A stretch of 21,913 bases of DNA, taken from NCBI GenBank assembly GCA_045599065.1, contig JAZRVJ010000057.1, positions 1 through 21,913 on the forward strand. The letters run 5' to 3'. How positions within the stretch are numbered: position 1 is the first letter of the stretch; each line of letters opens with the position of its first letter. A program made the position numbers and the translations under genes. This DNA is from Hennigella sp045599065 (GTDB lineage Bacteria; Bacillota_I; Bacilli_A; Mycoplasmatales; Mycoplasmoidaceae). The notes beneath the pieces are model-generated. The model saw only the letters and a program-made list of their open reading frames with translations, had not been told where the DNA came from and searched no databases. Below are positions 1-9,012 of this stretch, piece after piece.

Positions 1-367
1 TTTGTGATTTAAAACATTGGCAGAAACTAATTTCAGATGTTGGTCTGATAACTAGTGGTTCAGCTAAATCTTCTTTTTTACTTGTAGAGACAGTAAATAA
101 TTCTGGAGCAAAACCTTCTACGTGTTGTTTTTCTTTTAGAAAATCTGCTTGTTTAATAAATAAAGGAAGTTGAATGTTTTTAACACCCATCTTAGCAAAT
201 TGTCTATCAATCTCTTGTTTGATTGATTCTCAAATAGCTCAACCATTAGGCAAAAAGAACATAGTTCCTTTTACAGGTCCATATTCAATTAATTTAGCTT
301 CTTTAATTACAGATGTGTATCAATCTGCAAAGTTTGTTTGTCTGGCAATGATATTTTTGTTTTTCAT
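1..367 (-). CDS. proS: Prolyl-tRNA synthetase, archaeal/eukaryotic type, N-terminal part
   Basis: This is the first 122 codons of a class II aminoacyl-tRNA synthetase that charges tRNA-Pro in the cytoplasm; the rest lies beyond the left edge. Three in-frame TGA codons read as Trp. The opening has the ProRS pattern: an aromatic-rich first helix, the segment GTMFFLPNGWAIWESI, the motif-1 region ending in PLFIK, then HVEGFAPELFTV and the motif-2 approach LVIRPTSEI. The HVEGFAPE and LVIRPTSE segments, with no room for an inserted editing domain so early, match the shorter archaeal/eukaryotic-type ProRS as I know it. The chosen ATG (365-367) has no Shine-Dalgarno sequence, but a TATAAT box ends 7 bases before it, which suggests a leaderless mRNA. 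It follows sufB by only 15 bases on the same strand, so it may also receive read-through from the suf operon. Confidence 0.9.
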
Positions 368-374
368 ATTTATT

Positions 375-380
375 ATTATA
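375..380 (-). promoter_or_regulatory. Candidate -10 box for proS (leaderless)
   Basis: A perfect TATAAT on the minus strand lies between the sufB stop codon and the proS ATG. Only 7 bases (AATAAAT) separate it from the start codon, so transcription starting at the normal distance would begin at or next to the ATG. No Shine-Dalgarno sequence is present. I cannot support a -35 box; the upstream bases belong to the end of sufB. Confidence 0.5.
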
Positions 381-382
381 TT

Positions 383-1762
383 TTATTTAAAATCTTCATT
401 GAGTAATCTATTTAGTTCTACTGCATATTCCATAGGAAGTTGTTCAGTAAAAGGTTCAAGAAAACCTAAAGAAAGCATGTTCTTTGCTTGCTTTGCATTT
501 AAACCCTTAGATGTTAGATAGAACATCTTTTCTTTATCAAGGGCTGTTACTTTAGCTTCATGTTTGATAAAAGAAGTCTTGTTCATAACTACTTCAGTTG
601 GGATAGTTCTAGATTTAGATTTACTATCTAATAGTAAAGTGTCACAAACAACTTCAGCATGACAATGATGTGCCAAAGGCAAAATCTTAACTTCACCACG
701 ATAGTCTGCTCTACCACCATCATGTGCAATAGATTTTGCAAGTATGCTACTACGTGTATGTGGTGCAGTATGAATCATTTTTGCACCCGCATCGTGGATA
801 ACACCTTGATGAGCCATAGCAATTGAGATACATTTTCCTTTGGCATATTCGCCAGCAAGAATGGTAGCTGGATATTTCATATTCAGCTTAGATCCAATGT
901 TACCATCAATTCATTCCATGATTCCATGTTTTGAAACTTTAGCACGTTTTGTAACTAAGTTTAAAACATTATCAGATCAGTTTTGAATAGTTGTATATCT
1001 ACATACTGCATTGTCTTTGACAAATACTTCAACAACAGCAGCATGCAAGTTATTCTTATCATAGATAGGAGCAGTACAGCCTTCAATATAACTTAAGCTT
1101 GCTTTGTCTTCGACAATAATAAGGGTTCTTTCAAATTGACCCATTTGTCTTGTGTTAATTCTAAAGTAAGCTTGAAGTGGTTTATCTAACTTAACTCCCT
1201 TTGGGACATAAATAAAACTACCACCAGACCAGACTGCTGTGTTTAAGGCAGCATATTTGTTATCACTAGCAGGTACTAACTTGCCAAAATATTGTTTCAC
1301 AATATTAGGACAAATTTTTAAAGCTTTTTCAATGTTACAGAAAATAACATTTTGCTTTTGTAGTTCTTTTTGGATCTTGTTATAAACAACTTCTGAGTCA
1401 TATTGGTTGTTGACACCAGATAAGAATTTAGCTTCAGCTTCAGTTACTTTTAATTTCTTAAAAGTATCCTTAATATTCTTAGGAACATCAGCTCAATCAT
1501 TAGCCATTTTCTTTGTTGCAGATGCGTAGTATGTATACTCGTTAAAATCTATATGAGATAAGTCTGGACCTCATTTTGGGTTATGAAGTTTTTTAAACAA
1601 TTTAAATGCGTCTAGACGCTTTTGGAGCATCCAGGCAGGTTCTTGCTTAGCTTTTGAAATGGCACGAATCACAGCCTCATTTAAACCTTTTTTAAGGGCA
1701 AACTTACTTTTAGTCGAATCGTGAAAGCCGTACTTGTAAATTGTTTTCTTACTTTTTGCCAT
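383..1762 (-). CDS. sufB: Fe-S cluster scaffold protein SufB
   Basis: A 459-residue SufB, full family length, read through TGA codons as Trp (for example residues 64 and 90). SufB is the core of the cytoplasmic SufBC(2)D scaffold on which Fe-S clusters form. Diagnostic stretches include WSGGSFIYVPKGV (about 178-190), QAYFRIN, GQFERTLIIVED and IEGCTAPI. Cys229 in that last motif corresponds to E. coli SufB Cys254. The C-terminal block has IKHEAKV (His401-Glu402, matching the key His-Glu pair), FYLTSKGL and LPMEYAVELNRLL. At the position of E. coli Cys405 I align a Ser; I recall other Gram-positive SufBs also lacking this Cys, so it may not be a defect. The start overlaps the end of sufU by 14 bases, so the two are probably translationally coupled. 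It is the last gene of the operon, and no terminator hairpin is visible after it. Confidence 0.96.
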
Positions 1763-2192
1763 GTTTGTCTAAAGCCTTTTCTAATGCTTGCACACCCGTA
1801 AGAGCACACTTAACACGGTTAGCTTGCTTATTTACAGTATTGTAAATAATAAGCTTACCAAGTTTAGCTTTGGTATATTTCCTTCCTAAAATCATGTTGT
1901 AGTAATTGTTGATAAAAGCTTTTGCTTCCTTAACAGATTTGCCAACAATTGCTTCAGCAACTAAATCAGTTGATGAAGTACAAATTGCACAACCAACACC
2001 ACCAAACTTGGCATCAACAACTTTGTTGTTCTTAACTAAAATATATCCATCAATCTTGTCTACACATGATGGACTTTCAGTATGAGCAAAAAGATATTTA
2101 CCTTTTACTTGCTTTTTGCTTGTAATCTTATTGGCAGGATTTTCGTAATGGTCAATAAGGATTTCCTTAGCTAATTCTTTTGAGATTTCCAT
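1749..2192 (-). CDS. sufU: Zinc-dependent sulfurtransferase SufU
   Basis: A 147-residue SufU. In Gram-positive SUF systems it accepts sulfur from the SufS cysteine persulfide through a bound zinc ion and hands it to SufBCD. The zinc ligand set is visible: Cys43 and Asp45 in SPSCVDKIDGY, Cys68 in FGGVGCAICTSS, and Cys129 in NRVKCALTG. Its length and the insertion between the second and last ligands fit SufU rather than IscU, and the IscU-type His near the last Cys is absent. The start is supported by AGGAG eight to ten bases upstream; this sequence overlaps the TAG stop of sufS, which couples the two genes. The 3' end overlaps sufB by 14 bases. Confidence 0.94.
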   Translation of the reverse strand: MEISKELAKEILIDHYENPANKITSKKQVKGKYLFAHTESPSCVDKIDGYILVKNNKVVDAKFGGVGCAICTSSTDLVAEAIVGKSVKEAKAFINNYYNMILGRKYTKAKLGKLIIYNTVNKQANRVKCALTGVQALEKALDKHGKK

Positions 2193-2200
2193 TTTGACTC

Positions 2201-3400
2201 CTAAAGGATGATTTCATCACCCTTTCTATATCTCTTAAGGATTCTTACAGCCTTGTCAATTTCTTCTTTTGTGTTATAGAAGTATAGACTAAATCTAACA
2301 GCTGCTTGTGTCTTAACTATGTTATGACTCATTTTAGCACAGCTTAAACCAGCACGGCAGATGATGCCTTTTGAACCCAATCAGCTTGCTACATCTTGGG
2401 CATGTGTCTTCTTTATATTAAAGAAGATAATAGGCAATTGTGTATCAGCTGAATAAACTTCAAGGTGTTTAATACCTTTAAGTTGTTTCACAAAGTATTT
2501 CTTTAATTCCTTTTGAGTCGAATCAATATTCTTCCATCCTATCTTTTCAAGATAGTCAAGGGCTGCATCTAAGCCAAAGATGCCACCAAGGTTTAATGTG
2601 CCACCTTCGAATTTGTCTACATTGTTATATAGAACATATTTATGTTCATTGAAGGTATCATTCATCCCTCCACCATACTTATATGGATCAAGGTTCTTAA
2701 TTCAGTAGTCAGTCATGTAAACCATGCCAACTCCAGTAGGGCCTAATAGTTTATGTGCAGAGCACGCAACAAAGTCTATACCGCATGCAGTATTTATCTT
2801 TGCATGTGGAATAGTTTGGGCAGCATCTAGAACAATAATGATGTCTTTTCTTCTAGCTTTGACTTTTTTAGTCAAAGAAACATAATCAAATTGGTTTCCA
2901 AGAATGTTACTTGCACCTGAAACAGCGATAACTTTTGTTTTCTTAGTAATAGCTTTCAAATAAGCATTTACTGTAGGAAGTTTGTTATCTTCTAAGAATT
3001 TTATTCTTAGTTTTCTTTGTTTAGCAAGAACCATTCAAGGCAAAATGTTAGAAGCATGTTCAAGCTTAGATAAAATGATTTCATCATTAGGTCTTAAATG
3101 TTTAGCTAAGCCAAAGGCTATCATATTTAAACCTTCAGTGCAGCCAGATGTAAAGACGATATTTTTGGCCTTTGCATTGAAGATTTTTGCCACCTTATTT
3201 CTTACTGCTAAAACTTTAGCAGTAGTGCGGTAAGCAATTAAGCTATCAGAGTTGTGAGTGTTAGTTGCAAAGTCAGTATAAAACTTAGTAATTGCCTCAA
3301 TAACAGACTTAGGTTTCAAGGTTGTAGCGGCATTATCAAAATAGATTAGTCTTGGATGTTTTACTAATCATGGGAAATCTTTTCTAATGTTTTTATTCAT
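2201..3400 (-). CDS. sufS: Cysteine desulfurase SufS
   Basis: A 399-residue class II cysteine desulfurase that takes sulfur from L-cysteine, leaving alanine and an enzyme persulfide. Seen in order: the N-terminal FDNAATTLKP; THNSDSL; KLEHASNILPW; VLDAAQTIPH; the PLP lysine Lys217 in SAHKLLGPTGVG; and the persulfide Cys354 in ICRAGLSCAKM with the substrate arginine Arg349 just before it. The length matches the family (about 400). TGA codons at residues 122, 233 and 340 read as Trp. Two motifs differ from the usual consensus: family members usually have His-His before the catalytic Cys (RAGHHCA) where this one has Leu-Ser, and EAGTPN is EGGTLN here. The start overlaps the sufD stop by 8 bases and has a strong GGAGG eight bases upstream. 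Confidence 0.95.
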
Positions 3401-4001
3401 ACTTTACCTCCATAAGTTTCTTAATATCTTTATTGATATTAATCCTGTACTTATTTAAATATGGTTTTAAGTCCATAATAAAACTATCAATTAAAAATTG
3501 ATAAGCTTTAACTGTACTTAAACCTTTGGAATTTAAATAGAAGATAATTTCTGGATCAACTTGTCCAATATTTACTGTGTGTCTGGCAATAACATTATCA
3601 ATGTTAATATCTAAACAAGGTAGTGCTTTGATTTGCGATTTGTCATCAAACATTAATCCATCAATCAATTGATTGATTTCATTCTTTTTTGTTTTAGCTT
3701 TAGCATTAGACATACAGTTAACTTTTACTAAACTTTTGTGATTAGCTAAAGCTTTAACATAAATGTTAGATACTGAATTATTTCCATTATGAAATAAATT
3801 AAAATTTATCTCCTTAGTTGTGCCAGAAGCCAAGATTAAACAATAGATATTAACCTTATTATTATTCTTTAGAATAATATCTAAATTTTTATGCATTTTA
3901 TTCTTATCATTTGTCACAACAAAAACATTAACCGTCTGGTTATTTTTAAGGTTAATTCTTTGTTTATTGTTTAGCTTTGTGATAAAAATGTTAGAATGCA
4001 T
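3393..4001 (-). CDS. sufD: Short SufD-like scaffold subunit
   Basis: A 202-residue protein in the sufD position of the operon, about half the usual SufD length (roughly 420-440). The C-terminal part is diagnostic: VIARHTVNIGQVDPEIIFYLNSKGLS (about 138-162, quoted across its key residues A139, R140, H141, G146, D149, F154, Y155, L156, S158, G160) is the SufB/SufD interface block. His141 matches E. coli SufD His360, a residue needed for cluster assembly at the SufB-SufD interface. The preceding 130 residues are beta-rich, as expected for a shortened beta-helix. The helical N-terminal domain of normal SufD is missing. The reading frame is intact and overlaps both neighbours (11 bases with sufC, 8 with sufS), so this looks like a designed short form rather than decay. 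It is less conserved than the other suf genes; identity rests on the motif and the context. Confidence 0.8.
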   Translation of the reverse strand: MHSNIFITKLNNKQRINLKNNQTVNVFVVTNDKNKMHKNLDIILKNNNKVNIYCLILASGTTKEINFNLFHNGNNSVSNIYVKALANHKSLVKVNCMSNAKAKTKKNEINQLIDGLMFDDKSQIKALPCLDINIDNVIARHTVNIGQVDPEIIFYLNSKGLSTVKAYQFLIDSFIMDLKPYLNKYRININKDIKKLMEVKYE

Positions 4002-4770
4002 CTTTTAAACTTTCAATTTGCTTATTTTTAGGTTGTTTAACATATTTTTTAAAGCCTTCTTTTAGGACTTTAAACAATTGTTTACCATCACCTTTTTTGA
4101 CAATTGTTTTGTTAGCAATTAAGATGAATTTATTAGGTTTAATCATCTTCAACAATTGTTCTTGGTGAGAAACTAGAATTACAATTTTATTCTTCTTTAT
4201 TCTATTGATTTCTTTAGCAATAATTTTTAAACTATCAACATCACAACCAGAATCAACTTCGTCAAGTAACAACACCTTGTTGTTAGTCAAAAACATTTGC
4301 ACTAATTCGTTCTTTTTCTTTTGACCACCAGAGAAGTTAACATTATTTGATCTTTTTAATAAATCAAGATCTAAATTTAATTCCTCAAACTTAGGTGTAA
4401 CAAGCATGTGCAAGCTAATAGGATCTAGTTTTCTTTCGCGATGACTATTAGCAATGATCTTATAAAGATCAACTAGTTTAACACCTTCTAATTCTTGAGG
4501 TGTTTGTGCTAAATAGAAAAAACCTAATTTAGCTATTTCATCAGTAGAAAGTTTTAGTAAATTTTTGTTATTGAATTTAATATCACCTTTAGTTGTTTTA
4601 AAAGCATAATGGTGCATAATAGTCTTTAAAAGACTACTTTTTCCTGCACCATTAGGGCCAACTATAACTACAACATCTCCAGTCTTAGTTTTTAGGTTGA
4701 TATTTCTTAGTAATGGTTTGTTTTCTACACTAATACTTAAATTATTTATATTTAATAAAAGATTTTTCAT
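3991..4770 (-). CDS. sufC: SUF system ATPase SufC
   Basis: A 259-residue ABC-type ATPase without membrane segments. It drives the conformational change of the SufB-SufD scaffold during Fe-S cluster assembly. Visible elements: Walker A GPNGAGKSS (38-46), Q-loop region FYLAQTPQELEGV (SufC-typical), signature FSGGQKKKNEL (146-156), Walker B VLLLDEVDSGCDVDSLK (166 on, including the D-loop) and the switch His202 in SHQEQLL. The DEVDSGCDVD and FSGGQKKKNEL wording separates SufC from transport ATPases. It is the first gene of the suf operon and overlaps sufD by 11 bases. The ATG at 4768-4770 has no Shine-Dalgarno sequence; a TATAAT box ends 18 bases upstream, leaving only a very short leader. Confidence 0.95.
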   Translation of the reverse strand: MKNLLLNINNLSISVENKPLLRNINLKTKTGDVVVIVGPNGAGKSSLLKTIMHHYAFKTTKGDIKFNNKNLLKLSTDEIAKLGFFYLAQTPQELEGVKLVDLYKIIANSHRERKLDPISLHMLVTPKFEELNLDLDLLKRSNNVNFSGGQKKKNELVQMFLTNNKVLLLDEVDSGCDVDSLKIIAKEINRIKKNKIVILVSHQEQLLKMIKPNKFILIANKTIVKKGDGKQLFKVLKEGFKKYVKQPKNKQIESLKDAF

Positions 4771-4788
4771 AATTTATATTATTTATAA

Positions 4789-4794
4789 ATTATA
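4789..4794 (-). promoter_or_regulatory. Candidate -10 box for the suf operon
   Basis: TATAAT on the minus strand lies 18 bases upstream of the sufC ATG. It overlaps a plus-strand TATAAT, because the divergent spacer is nearly palindromic here. A second minus-strand TATAAT sits at 4805-4810. Which one is used cannot be decided by eye, and no clear -35 box is seen for either. Confidence 0.4.
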
Positions 4795-4796
4795 AT
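4791..4796 (+). promoter_or_regulatory. Candidate -10 box for the 1380-residue lipoprotein gene
   Basis: TATAAT on the plus strand, about 40 bases before the lipoprotein ATG, would give a leader of about 30 bases. That leader carries AGGAT at 4820-4824 as a modest ribosome binding site, 11 bases from the ATG. Confidence 0.4.
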
Positions 4797-4798
4797 AT

Positions 4799-4814
4799 CA
4801 AATAATTATATTTG
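4799..4814. promoter_or_regulatory. Inverted repeat between sufC and the lipoprotein gene
   Basis: CAAATA-ATTA-TATTTG is a perfect 6+6 inverted repeat with a 4-base centre. It lies in the 65-base spacer between two divergent genes, just downstream of the plus-strand -10 box and upstream of the sufC -10 box. A binding site for a dimeric regulator is possible. In DNA this AT-rich, a chance palindrome is also possible. Confidence 0.25.
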
Positions 4815-4835
4815 TGACGAGGATTACAAAATTTT

Positions 4836-7800
4836 ATGAAAATTAAAAAATTATGAACCGGAACAGCAAGTTTTTGTGTTGGTGCTAGTCTACTAGCAAC
4901 AGTATTAACTTCATGTTCGGCTGGTAAAATAGATGAAGATTTAATTGTTAACCTAGATGATGATGGAAACCTTATTGGTAACACTTCTAAGTTTGAAGTT
5001 ACTTATCAAGATGCAATCAAGTTAGCTCTTACAAGAGCTGACTCATGAGCTAATTTTAAAGAAGCTCTTGCGGAAGAGATTGTTTATAGCTGATACAAAG
5101 ATAGAGCAGCTAGTGATGAACACAAAGATAGAAACGAAGAATTCCAAATTGATTTAAAGGGATTTGAAAAAGACGTTAAGAAGGATTATGATGATACAGT
5201 TCAAACATGTAAAGACAAATACGGTTCGAACTATCAATTCTATCTTCAAAATCAATACTTATCACCTAATGGTGGTACCGAAGAAACTTACAAGCATATC
5301 CAAGAAGTACAAAAAGTAAAAACAAAATTTATTAGTAATGTTTGAGAATCTAACTATTTTGGTTACTGTGAAAATTGAGATACTAAAAAAGATAAAGTTT
5401 ATCCTCGTGCACTAGATGAAACTGCTACTGGAGATATTTCAACTGAAAAGTTGAACGACCCATCTTCTTGAAAGGATCTTGGGTTCTATGCTTATGCAGA
5501 TCCAAGCTATTATGCAGGTGGTCAAAAGCAACCTGAGACAAAGGCAGATGTAGACACTAATTTAATGTCTTCATACCCACAAGGTGACTATGCGACTATT
5601 CAAAACTATGTTTTTGATAGGTGATTTGATACTGAAAAACCATTCTTTTCAGCTGCCTCACTATTCAAATACACTAAACCAGCTAATGGTGGATTAGATA
5701 AGATTTATGATACAGGTGGTACAGGTATTACATTACCTGATGAACCAAACGAAGCATTCCCATTCTTTGGTGGAACTAAACCAGATCAACGTGGAACAGG
5801 CACAAAAGCATATTTCAATTGATACCACGATTTAATTGATGGCAAATATTTAACATACTATGGTGAAGGTGCTGCAAGAAAACCATCAAATGGCACAATT
5901 TCTATTCCTGTTAAAGGGCACACTGATGACTCTCAAACGCTATTGTTATCATATGCATCAAAGATGATCGGTGGTAGCGAAAACGCTTTGTATATCCCAT
6001 ATGCAACAGCAGCTGCGCAACTTTATTTAAAAATGCTTGATATAGAAGTACCAAACTCTAAGATGAATGAAATTTCTGCACAAAGAATAGCTAGAAGTTT
6101 CATAGGTGAAGATGGTAGAGAATTAAGAGAAATTGATTGTGGTGATGAAAATAGAGCATTAATTTTAAAGAATTTCTTCTTTACTGAATCTGATGGTGGT
6201 TATAGCGATGCTACCAAAACTCATTGAACACCAAAAAAAGGTTCAGGCATTGATTCATTGAATTCATTCATTGACCTTGAAAACATTTATGGATCTACCG
6301 CATCTAAAATTGATGGCAACTACCACTCGCGTTTATTTGTTGCTCCATTCTATGACAACGAATACGATTTCTACTACGGTAGACCTCTTTCTGGTGTCCC
6401 TGGCATTAAGTTCATTACAAATACTGTTATGGTTGATGATTTAAAATCACCAATTGCAGATGATATACAACCATGAATTCTTGAACTAAATGAATCTGGA
6501 ATGCATGCACAAACTATTGACGGTTATTATTTCATACAAAACCCAACTGAATTTGGAATAACAGGAACTTCTACAAAAGAACTAGCAAAGCAAGTTCTTA
6601 AGTACCGTTTAATGCAAAAGAAATGCGACATTGGAGCAAGTGGAAGCATTTCTGCTGATATATTTGGTAGTTCTGGTGCCTTAGCAAAATATTTTGAAAA
6701 TAACTTTGCTAATATTATTCTTGAAATAGCAATGTTAAAAGGAGACGATAACGTCTTTAGACCAATTGACACTTATAAAGCAGACTTTGTTGAAAGTTCA
6801 ACATATATTCAAGAATTAATTACTAAACAAGGCTTTAGTGATAGCATTATTGCTTATCTTAAACAAACAACTGAATATGATGAAAAGAAAAAAGTTGTTG
6901 ATGCAATAACTGCTGCTAATAAAGCGATTTATTCATACCATGTTGATCAAGTAAGAAATTCAAAATATGAATATTCATACTTCCAAATCTTCAATAATGG
7001 TCTGACTGGACCAATGTGTCTTTCAACACTTTCTCGTGCTGATGTTCTTGGAATTGATCCTGAATGAGCATTGCATGACTATGCAGCTGCTACTGGGGCT
7101 GTATATTTTGAATGAGTTGATGGTGAAGCAATTATTCCAAATCTTGTAAACTATACATTTGATGCTTTAGGTAAAATCCTTTCTGGGACTGCACTAACAA
7201 ACTTTGTAAATTGGGCATGAGAAAATGCATCTGCAATAAACGATAAGCTTCCATTCTCACCACAAATTAGCAAAGCTAAAGCTGCTAAATCTAACAGATT
7301 CTGGTACTATTCACCAAATGATATAAATATTGTTGATAGAACCATCTATTCTGCAATGGGTACAAGCAATGGTTTAATTAATTTAATCAAAAGTAAAACT
7401 ATGTCAAATTATGTTGCAGATGTTAATAGTAAAATAGTTGACTATGAAGATAAGATTAAAACTAATGAAATGGTGAACTCAACTATTGCAACTTATTACA
7501 AAAATAAAGTTTTAAGTGGAGATATAACATATGCAAATGTTGCTGATAAAGCAAGTGAATCATCTTATTATGACGCAATCAAAGCATTCTATAACGCATT
7601 GTCGAAAAATCAAGCTAGTATTGAAGGTGATTATTCTACATTTGCAACAAATCAAGGCATTTTTGAAGCAACATTATGTTATTTAATGTTAGATTCTACT
7701 AATGCTAATATACCTTTTGGTAACTTCTATAAGATTTTAAATTCAAAAGTATCTGAGAATGAAGCTGCCATTATTGGTTATTTAAATAAAGTGAACACTT

Positions 7801-8978
7801 CATTAGAAACAACTGATGAGTCTAAGAAACCAACATTGTATTTTGATTCTGGATTAGGAAGCCGTTACGATTGAAGCCCAGATGTTGACAATATATATGA
7901 CCAAGTACATTATTCTATAGGTAATATGACACACATCGATATTGAAAATGCTCGTGTTGCATGTGAAGAATATTGAAACGTTGTTTCAAGAAAAATAAAT
8001 GGTATTAGCAAAATCTTTGCTGGTTTTACAGGATTACAAACAAAATCATCTAACACATTCACTGCTTCATTAAAAGACGCTGTTTTTGCAAGTGAAACAG
8101 ACCACACTGCTGGTGTGGCAGGCCACACAGTAGGTTCAATTAAATTATCTGAAGCTACTTCAACTGATCAACCTGTTTATAAATCTAACACTGGTGCTTG
8201 ATTCAATTTCGGTGGTAAGTTTGAAAAAGGCAAGGATATAGAGTTTGAACCAATTATTTATCGTGATGATAAAGGTGTTGAACACAAAATCACTTGACAA
8301 GACTTTGCTTGCAAAGAAGTTGATGGGGAATTGATTGATACTAGAATTTGTAGAAGATTAGTGAAGAAGATCTCTCACTATTCAACTATGGATGACTTAA
8401 GAGACTTAGCTAAAGACTTAGGTGATTCATATTATGGATCAAGTATTTATCGTGATATTGGCGAAGGTGTAACTAAATATACTGACATCGGTAAAATGAA
8501 ATATGATATGGCAAATGCATTGCCAAGGTTTAATGGTGATGAATTAATAGATGATAATGATTATTTGAAATGTTTTGATCGTTTAACTAATGTTGAAGTT
8601 CATGAAACTGGCGTTTCTAACCCATCATATTGTTTTGAAGATGATTCATCAGGTGGATATAACCTTATGTTGACACAAATCAGCAAAGCTGATATTGCTG
8701 AAAATAATTTACATCCAGGGTGAGTCGGCAAAAAATGAGTTCAAGATTGAACTGATGCAGAAGGCAAAGCGCATCATGCCGCAATCACTCCTGAAGAATT
8801 CTTCTTTATGCTTTGTCAAACAGCTTGTGAAACTTCTGTACAATCATTAGCTATTACTGAAGCTATTAAAGATGTATTTAAAGATAACAAGAAACTTGAA
8901 GTATATGATGCAAGTCTATACAACATCTTTGATTCAGTATGAGTTAAAGATTGAGTAAAGAAACCTATGGGTCAATAA
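4836..8978 (+). CDS. Large surface lipoprotein, 1380 residues, family not recognised
   Basis: One continuous reading frame when TGA is read as Trp; I count at least twenty such codons and at least two TGG. The N-terminus is a typical mycoplasma lipoprotein signal: MKIKKLW, a hydrophobic stretch, then a lipobox LLATVLTSC with Cys27 as the predicted lipidated residue. The mature protein should be anchored to the outer face of the membrane. After the Cys comes an acidic linker and then about 120 residues rich in charged helices (TYQDAIKLALTRADSW onward, including KYGSNYQFYLQNQYL and GGTEETYKHIQE), which faintly recalls the N-terminal helical region of PrsA/SurA-type foldases; that is inference. 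The rest is rich in Tyr, Asn, Asp and Ser with no tandem repeat or catalytic motif I can name. A segment AFPFFGG lies at 307-313. It stands alone between divergent sufC and convergent fusA and ends at a shared terminator. Adhesin, nuclease or binding roles are all unproven. Confidence 0.85.
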
Positions 8979-8980
8979 AA

Positions 8981-9000
8981 AAAGAGGCGTTTGCCTCTTT
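8981..9000. terminator. Bidirectional terminator between the lipoprotein gene and fusA
   Basis: AAAGAGGC-GTTT-GCCTCTTT is a perfect 8-bp stem with a 4-base loop. T-rich tracts follow it on both strands (TTATTTT on plus, TTTTTTATTG on minus). It starts 3 bases after the lipoprotein stop and 13 bases past the fusA stop, so it serves two convergent genes. Confidence 0.85.
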
Positions 9001-9012
9001 TTATTTTGCCTA

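Noticed and set aside
174..521. Plus-strand ORF of 115 residues
   Set aside because: It lies antisense to the proS start and the sufB end; no ribosome binding site or recognisable sequence. Shadow of the minus-strand genes.
383..1762. Several separate ORFs in this region, and likewise in fusA, sufS, thrS, ezrA and the permease, as if the genes were broken by stops
   Set aside because: All breaks are in-frame TGA codons at Trp or aromatic positions and the frames join exactly. UGA is Trp here, so these are intact genes, not pseudogenes.
4790..4984. Minus-strand ORF upstream of sufC
   Set aside because: It covers the lipoprotein signal peptide on the opposite strand and shows no coding features of its own.
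4836..8978. Identity as the HinT-associated lipoprotein P60 or a P80-type partner
   Set aside because: The protein is far too long for P60, no hinT gene is visible nearby, and resemblance is limited to a generic helical region after the lipobox.
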